A stretch of 48,350 nucleotides of DNA, from NCBI GenBank assembly GCA_947626935.1, contig CANQUD010000013.1, forward strand, positions 1 through 48,350, in the 5' to 3' direction. The position numbers and the translations under genes were made by a program. This document shows positions 44,118 through 48,350 of this stretch, in pieces. Numbering within the stretch: the first letter of the stretch is position 1; each line of letters opens with the position of its first letter. The stretch is from an uncultured Clostridia bacterium (GTDB lineage: Bacteria > Bacillota > Clostridia > Christensenellales > Borkfalkiaceae). Under the pieces are notes generated by a model. The model saw only the letters and a program-made list of their open reading frames with translations. It was not told where the DNA came from and searched no databases.

Positions 44118-45629
44118 ATGGGAAAAATCGGGATCATCGATTTAGGGTCCAATTCCGCCCGTCTTGTGATCGTCGAGATCTTCGACGAGAACTACTTCAT
44201 CGTCGAGGACGAGCTCAAGGAGAGCGTGCGTCTCGGGCAGGACATGGACAGGGACGGCTTCCTGAAGCCGCAGCGCGTTGCGGAGACGATCCGCACGCTG
44301 AAAATGTTTAAGCGTCTTTGCGACGCGAGCGGGGTCGAAAAGATCATCGCCGTCGCGACGGCGGCGGTCCGCCGTGCAAAAAACCAGCGCTCCTTCCTCG
44401 ACGAAATACAGGCGACCGTCGGGATCCGCGTCGACGTCCTCTCCGAAGAGGCGGAAGCGACGCTCGTTTACCGCGGCGTCATCAATTCGATGGATATTCC
44501 CAAGGGCATCATTCTCGAGATCGGCGGCGGCAGCACGAAGATCATCTACTACAACCGCAGGAGCGTCCTGCAGTATATTTCCCTGCCCTTCGGCGCGGTG
44601 ACGCTCACCGACCTCTTCAAGGACGACGGCACGCCCGTGGAGCAGACCGCCCGCATCGAGGAGTTCTTTACGGAGCAGTTCAAGAAGATCGACTGGCTCG
44701 CACAGGTCGATCCCGACGCGCAGATGATCGGCGTGGGCGGGTCCTTCCGCAACCTCTACAAGATCAACAAGATCGTGCGGAAATATCCCCTCAACACCGT
44801 CCACAACTATCAATTCCAGACCGAAGATTTCCGCTCCATCTACGAGATGGTGCGCGTGCTCGACGTCGAAAAGCGCAAGCGCATCCGCGGACTTTCGCCG
44901 AGCCGTGCCGACATCATGCCCGCGGCGCTCGCGATCGTCAAGGCATTCACCGACTATCTGCACATCGAGTCGTTCACGATCGGCGGCTGCGGACTGCGCG
45001 AGGGCATCATGTTCAACCAAGCCGTGCCCGTTACGGCGGAGCGTCCCATTTCGGATGTTCTCTCTTATTCGCTGAACACCCATGTGAAATTTTACGGCTG
45101 CAACGAGAAGCATGTCGAAAATACGGTCCACCTCTCGATCCAGCTCTTCAAACAGCTGCGCGTGCTGCACAAATTCCCGCGCGTCTACCTGAAAGTGCTC
45201 AAGATCGCGGCGAGCCTGCACGATGCGGGTCTGCGCGTGCGCTATTACAACCGCCGCGACCACAGCCGCTATATCATTTTGAATGCGGGGCTATATGGGG
45301 CGACGCACCGCGAGATCGTGCTTGCGGCGTTCGTCGCGGGCTGCCGCAAACGCGAGGACGTCAACCTCGCCGAATGGGCAAAATACAAGGATATCGTCGC
45401 GGAAGAGGACCTCGAGGTCGTCAAAAAGCTCGGCATCCTGCTGCGCGTCGCCGAATGTCTCGACAGGAGCGGCATGGGCATGGTGAAGGGCATCAACTGC
45501 GACGTTTTGGGGGATTCCGTCATCATGAAGACGGAGCTTGCGGGCGATGCGACGCTCGAGATCTCGCAGGCGATGGAAGTCGCCCCCGATTTCAAGAGAC
45601 AATTCAAGAAAAACCTCGAGATATTGTAA
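44118..45629 (+). CDS. Ppx/GppA family phosphatase (exopolyphosphatase-like)
   Basis: A 503-residue protein of the actin-fold Ppx/GppA family, which cleaves polyphosphate or the 5' phosphate of pppGpp. The signature blocks are GIIDLGSNSARLVIVEI (about 4-20), AVATAAVRRAKN (about 78-89), LEIGGGSTK (about 135-143) and the C-terminal HD-like region with ASLHDAG and RDHSRYIILN (about 355-385), as in full-length Ppx. Whether it prefers polyphosphate or pppGpp is not decidable, and no ppk lies nearby. I choose the ATG at 44118 because AGGTGA (44105-44110) is well spaced; an in-frame GTG lies at 44100. maf follows after 58 bases. Confidence 0.9.
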   Translation: MGKIGIIDLGSNSARLVIVEIFDENYFIVEDELKESVRLGQDMDRDGFLKPQRVAETIRTLKMFKRLCDASGVEKIIAVATAAVRRAKNQRSFLDEIQATVGIRVDVLSEEAEATLVYRGVINSMDIPKGIILEIGGGSTKIIYYNRRSVLQYISLPFGAVTLTDLFKDDGTPVEQTARIEEFFTEQFKKIDWLAQVDPDAQMIGVGGSFRNLYKINKIVRKYPLNTVHNYQFQTEDFRSIYEMVRVLDVEKRKRIRGLSPSRADIMPAALAIVKAFTDYLHIESFTIGGCGLREGIMFNQAVPVTAERPISDVLSYSLNTHVKFYGCNEKHVENTVHLSIQLFKQLRVLHKFPRVYLKVLKIAASLHDAGLRVRYYNRRDHSRYIILNAGLYGATHREIVLAAFVAGCRKREDVNLAEWAKYKDIVAEEDLEVVKKLGILLRVAECLDRSGMGMVKGINCDVLGDSVIMKTELAGDATLEISQAMEVAPDFKRQFKKNLEIL

Positions 45630-45687
45630 GATTTCGGATCGTTTTGACGCGTTTGCGCCGTCGAAGGCGTTCCCTCTCGGAAAGACC

Positions 45688-46242
45688 ATGCAACTCATTT
45701 TAGCGAGCGCGTCCCCGCGGCGGCGGGAACTGCTCGCACAGATCACAGAGAATTTTATCGTGGAGCCGTCCCTGTTCGACGAGAGAGCAGGGGGGCTTTC
45801 CGCATGTGAAACGGTCCTTCTCTTCGCCCGCGAAAAGGCGAGAGAGGTCCACGGGCGGTTCAAGGGCTGCGCTGTGCTCGGCGCGGACACCGTCGTCTGC
45901 ATCGGCGGCGAGATCCTCGGGAAGCCGAAAAACGCACCCCATGCCGCCGAAATGCTGCGAAAATTGAGCGGAAAAACGCACAGCGTCTTTACGGGTGTCT
46001 GCCTCGTCACGGACGATACAGAGGACGAATTTTACACCGAGACGCGCGTCACCTTTCATCCTTTGAGCGAAGAACTCATCGCCGCGTATACGGCGAGCGG
46101 GCTGCCCCTCGACAAGGCGGGCGCCTACGGGATACAGGACGGCTACGCGCTCGCGGAACGCTGCGAGGGGAGCTACACGGGGATCGTCGGACTGCCCGTC
46201 GAGGAAACGCGCACCCTCTTGGAGCGTAGGAGGTTGTTATGA
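45688..46242 (+). CDS. maf: Maf family nucleoside triphosphate pyrophosphatase
   Basis: Maf proteins hydrolyse dTTP, UTP or modified NTPs to monophosphates and can slow cell division. The 184-residue protein has the N-terminal LASASPRRRELL (4-15), the GADTVV motif with the metal ligand Asp (about 70-75) and the C-terminal KAGAYGIQD (about 146-154). The start at 45688 follows CGGAAAG; an earlier in-frame start lies inside ppx. It overlaps the following MreB-like gene by four bases (ATGA), recalling the maf-mreB neighbourhood of other bacteria. Confidence 0.93.
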   Translation: MQLILASASPRRRELLAQITENFIVEPSLFDERAGGLSACETVLLFAREKAREVHGRFKGCAVLGADTVVCIGGEILGKPKNAPHAAEMLRKLSGKTHSVFTGVCLVTDDTEDEFYTETRVTFHPLSEELIAAYTASGLPLDKAGAYGIQDGYALAERCEGSYTGIVGLPVEETRTLLERRRLL

Positions 46243-47225
46243 CAAAATTTGCGATCGATTTCGGGACTTCCGTCACGAAGATCTTCCAGCTCGGCAGTGG
46301 GAACGGCGTCGTGCTCGCGGAAGCCACCTGCGTCACCGTCGATAAACTCACGGGGGACGCCAAGGCATTCGGCGACGACGCCAAGAAGGTGCTCGGCAAG
46401 ACGGCGGACACCGAAGTCGTTTTCCCCGTCTATGAAGGGGAGATCGTCGACGAAGTCCTCGCGGGCGCCCTTCTCGGCTACTTCATGAGCAGGCTCGGAA
46501 GGCGCGGATTCACGGAGGCGCTCTTCTGCGTGCCCTGCGGCTGTTCCAAGGAGAGCCGCATCAAATATCTGCACGTCGCGCGGATCGCGGGGCTTTCCAA
46601 GGTCAGCTTTGTCGAAGTTCCCTATCTTGCGGCGCTCGGGCAGAATGTGCCCGTCTCCGAGTCCAACCCTGCCTTCTCCGTCGACATCGGCGCGGGAAAG
46701 ACGTCTCTCGCCGCCTTCTCTCTCGACGGCATCATCGCGGGACTCAACATGAATGTGGGCGGCAACAACATGGACGTGCATATCATCGACCATATCGCCC
46801 AGCTCTACAATCTCAAGATCGGGCCCTTCACGGCGGAAAAACTCAAGAATACGGTGGGAAGTCTTATTCCGCACGACCATCAGAGCACGATCGTGCAGGG
46901 CAGGGACATCACGACGGGCAAGCCGCGGCAGGTTGTCGTCTATTCCGAGGACATCATCCGTCCCATTTCGGGCTATGTCAATACGATCTTGGAGTATGCG
47001 GAACTCGTCCTGCGCAAGCTCCCCGAGGAAGTCTCCGCCATCATGTGCAGGAGCGGCGTCTACCTCTCGGGCGGCGTGTGCGACATGCCGGGGCTGGGGG
47101 ACTATGTCGCCGAGCGTCTGCAGATGGACGCCCATGTCGCGGAGAATCCCCATATGGCGGCGGTGCTCGGCGGCGGAAGAGTGCTCGGCAATGCCGCGCT
47201 CCTCGCAAAATTGCGCATGGAATAA
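46239..47225 (+). CDS. Divergent MreB-like actin homologue
   Basis: A 328-residue member of the MreB/DnaK actin fold, which in MreB forms membrane filaments that guide wall synthesis. The phosphate-1 motif reads AIDFGTSVTKIF (5-16), phosphate-2 is SVDIGAGKTSLAAF (about 147-160), and the adenosine motif is YLSGGVCDMPGL (about 275-286). It is clearly MreB-like, but phosphate-1 lacks the common GTANT form and several MreB blocks are altered, so it may be a paralogue (MreBH/Mbl type). It is coupled to maf by an ATGA overlap. mreC and mreD do not follow; a separate promoter for the next gene starts 28 bases after its stop. Confidence 0.82.
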   Translation: MTKFAIDFGTSVTKIFQLGSGNGVVLAEATCVTVDKLTGDAKAFGDDAKKVLGKTADTEVVFPVYEGEIVDEVLAGALLGYFMSRLGRRGFTEALFCVPCGCSKESRIKYLHVARIAGLSKVSFVEVPYLAALGQNVPVSESNPAFSVDIGAGKTSLAAFSLDGIIAGLNMNVGGNNMDVHIIDHIAQLYNLKIGPFTAEKLKNTVGSLIPHDHQSTIVQGRDITTGKPRQVVVYSEDIIRPISGYVNTILEYAELVLRKLPEEVSAIMCRSGVYLSGGVCDMPGLGDYVAERLQMDAHVAENPHMAAVLGGGRVLGNAALLAKLRME

Positions 47226-47253
47226 ATTTTTTCACCCCGTCCCGCAATTTTCG

Positions 47254-47282
47254 TTGACAAGTTATCACAAATGGGGTAAAAT
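47254..47282 (+). promoter_or_regulatory. Promoter of the small lipoprotein gene
   Basis: TTGACA (47254-47259), 17 bases, TAAAAT (47277-47282). AGGAGG at 47302-47307 is the ribosome site of the gene starting at 47315. Confidence 0.85.
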
Positions 47283-47314
47283 AGGCACAATAAAACTCTT
47301 TAGGAGGATATGAA

Positions 47315-48007
47315 ATGAAACACAAGTTACTGTTCGGGATCGCCGCGGCTGCACTCGCTGCGACGATGTGCATCGGCTTTGTCGGCTGCGGCGGCAGCGC
47401 GAAGAGCATCAAGGGCGAAGAGGTCAGCCGCGAAGAGTGGACCGCCGCATTCAAGGACGACACCTTCGCGAACTACAAGCTCGTCATCACGGGGTCCTCT
47501 GAAGCCAAGACCGAGGGCAAGACCGGCAAGCAAACCTCGAAAGCGACGGTCACCGTTGCCGACAAGAAAGAGCATCTCGTCCTGTCGTCGTCCGCAGAGG
47601 GTGACGCCTTCTCCGAGAAAGAACTCGAGCAAGCAAACAAGGAAGAGGAGTACTATGTGGACGGCACGAGTCTCGTTCCCGTCATTTACGGCAAGAACGA
47701 TGACGGAAAATGGGCGAAAGTCACCAGCGGGACGACCGCTTCTACCCTCGTCGGGGTCGTCAAGACGCTTGCGCTGCTCTACGACGCATTCGAATACAAC
47801 ACCGAGAAGAACGGCTACGTTCTCAAGACGGGTCAAAGCGTCGCCGCTTCCCTCGAGGGTGCCGTCGTCAAGTTCAAGGACGGCAAGCTTGCAGGTCTCT
47901 ATATGGAAATGTCGGAAGAGGAAGAGGACGGTGACTATTACAAGATCGTGCAGGACTACTACTTCACTTACGGCGGAGAGAGCGTCAAGCTTCCCGAAGT
48001 CGAATGA
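47315..48007 (+). CDS. Small lipoprotein of unknown function
   Basis: The 230-residue product has a lipoprotein signal ending GFVGC (Cys25). The mature part is mostly beta-strand in character, with alternating charged residues (ASTLVGVVKTLALLYDAFEY in the middle) and an acidic C-terminus rich in Glu and Asp (MSEEEEDGDYYK). I do not recognise a family. It resembles the many Clostridia lipoproteins of the 'LolA/outer surface beta-fold' look only in general shape. It has a strong promoter and ribosome site and is followed by a 48-base-scale inverted repeat and then a terminator. Confidence 0.7.
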   Translation: MKHKLLFGIAAAALAATMCIGFVGCGGSAKSIKGEEVSREEWTAAFKDDTFANYKLVITGSSEAKTEGKTGKQTSKATVTVADKKEHLVLSSSAEGDAFSEKELEQANKEEEYYVDGTSLVPVIYGKNDDGKWAKVTSGTTASTLVGVVKTLALLYDAFEYNTEKNGYVLKTGQSVAASLEGAVVKFKDGKLAGLYMEMSEEEEDGDYYKIVQDYYFTYGGESVKLPEVE

Positions 48008-48034
48008 TCCATGAACAAAAAACCGCCGCATCGG

Positions 48035-48087
48035 GGTGTATTCCATAGGGAATCAAGAAAAATCTTAATTTTATATCGGAATACACC
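48035..48087. repeat. Long inverted repeat after the small lipoprotein gene
   Basis: GGTGTATTCC (48035-48044) is mirrored exactly by GGAATACACC (48078-48087) across a 33-base AT-rich loop that itself contains AAGA/TCTT. It could be a structured RNA end or the ends of a small mobile remnant. Base composition drops sharply in GC from here onward. Confidence 0.65.
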
Positions 48088-48101
48088 TTTGGGCGAGTCG
48101 G

Positions 48102-48135
48102 AAAAACAGCGAGGAACACTTTCCCCGCTGTTTTT
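48102..48135. terminator. Terminator after the small lipoprotein gene
   Basis: AAAAACAGCG (48102-48111) pairs with CGCTGTTTTT (48126-48135), with a partly paired 14-base middle. Its arms resemble those of the terminator at 9674-9703 (AAAAACAGCGAGG). Confidence 0.8.
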
Positions 48136-48137
48136 CT

Positions 48138-48163
48138 ATATATAAGAACCATATATAAGAACC
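48138..48163. repeat. 13-bp tandem direct repeat
   Basis: ATATATAAGAACC occurs twice without a gap at 48138-48150 and 48151-48163. The rest of the gap up to 48307 is AT-rich and holds GCCGTCCG/CGGGCGGC (about 48193-48220) as a weak hairpin, with no gene. Confidence 0.85.
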
Positions 48164-48267
48164 GTCTGAAAACTTAATTATAATTCCGATGAAGCCGTCC
48201 GACAAAAATATCGGGCGGCTAATTTCATATTAAGAAGTAAAAAGAAATTTGAAGTACCATATATATG

Positions 48268-48282
48268 GGCGCATTATGCGCC
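48268..48282. repeat. Short perfect palindrome before the partial gene
   Basis: GGCGCA (48268-48273) and TGCGCC (48277-48282) around TTA, 25 bases before the start codon at 48308. It is a possible operator or hairpin controlling that gene. Confidence 0.6.
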
Positions 48283-48307
48283 AAAATTAAAATACAAGGA
48301 GAATAAA

Positions 48308-48350
48308 ATGCACTATCAAGAATGGCTCGAAGAGTGGCTTGAAAATTATG
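48308..48350 (+). CDS. Partial gene, probable site-specific tyrosine recombinase N-terminus
   Basis: Only 14 codons are in the window: MHYQEWLEEWLENY. They follow a good AAGGAG ribosome site (about 48296-48301). The xxFxEWLxEWLxxY opening is typical of the N-terminal SAM-like DNA-binding domain of phage-type integrases in Clostridia. This assignment rests on a very short stretch, so a different helical protein is possible. The AT-rich, repeat-bearing setting fits a mobile-element boundary. Confidence 0.5.
   Translation, partial: MHYQEWLEEWLENY

Overview
This is a GC-rich, mostly core stretch of a spore-forming member of the Bacillota (Clostridia). Three genes support endospore formation and germination: spoIIR at 1474, sleB at 4576 and ypeB at 5338. 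The fused 1229-residue PurL, the stand-alone AICAR transformylase paired with an archaeal-type IMP cyclohydrolase, fhs inside the purine operon and a PurF with four Fe-S cysteines are also typical of Clostridia. An uncultured Christensenellales-like lineage is a guess. No rRNA, tRNA, CRISPR array or intact insertion sequence is visible.

Layout. 1-9.7 kb: mnmA, spoIIR, tex, the sleB-ypeB germination pair and a Cthe_2159-like beta-helix lipoprotein, all on +. 9.7-15 kb: a uridine-kinase-type nucleoside kinase and a DUF697-like membrane protein on -, then a ZIP metal transporter and a short-chain dehydrogenase on +. 15.1-29.2 kb: one compact operon, purE-purC-purF-purM-purN-purO-AICAR transformylase-purD-purL-fhs-mutY. 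It starts at a consensus promoter and ends at a hairpin terminator. fhs makes the 10-formyl-THF used by PurN and the AICAR transformylase, so the operon carries most of the route to IMP plus its one-carbon supply; purK, purB and a recognisable glutamine-PRPP-independent bypass are not here. 29.5-34.5 kb (-): a repeat-containing lipoprotein and a cation P-type ATPase. 34.7-38.6 kb (+): serS, a DEDDh exonuclease with a BRCT-like tail, and an RsmF-type rRNA methyltransferase. 38.6-43.1 kb (-): a PnuC-type transporter and a 1236-residue surface lipoprotein. 43.2-48.0 kb (+): a split TauE/SafE-like transporter, a Ppx/GppA phosphatase, maf, a divergent MreB-like protein and a small lipoprotein. The last 300 bases turn AT-rich, carry tandem and inverted repeats, and end in the first 14 codons of what looks like a tyrosine recombinase, so the window may stop at the edge of an integrated element.

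A family of modular, hairpin-rich, non-coding repeats fills nearly every large gap (1-74, about 4.24-4.5, 7.37-7.65, 11.53-11.99, 29.20-29.41, 34.55-34.60 and 36.01-36.26 kb), with exact 68-bp, 58-bp and 53-bp shared blocks. Other points worth a look: spoIIR and pnuC, whose only plausible ribosome sites lie in the 3' arm of a terminator-like hairpin; tex, whose promoter places transcription start about at its ATG; a 220-residue Lys/Glu/Arg-rich extension on YpeB; and a palindrome inside the ppx promoter. I did not find a convincing new multi-gene system such as a defence island or secretion cluster; the novelty here is at the level of regulation, repeats and protein architecture.
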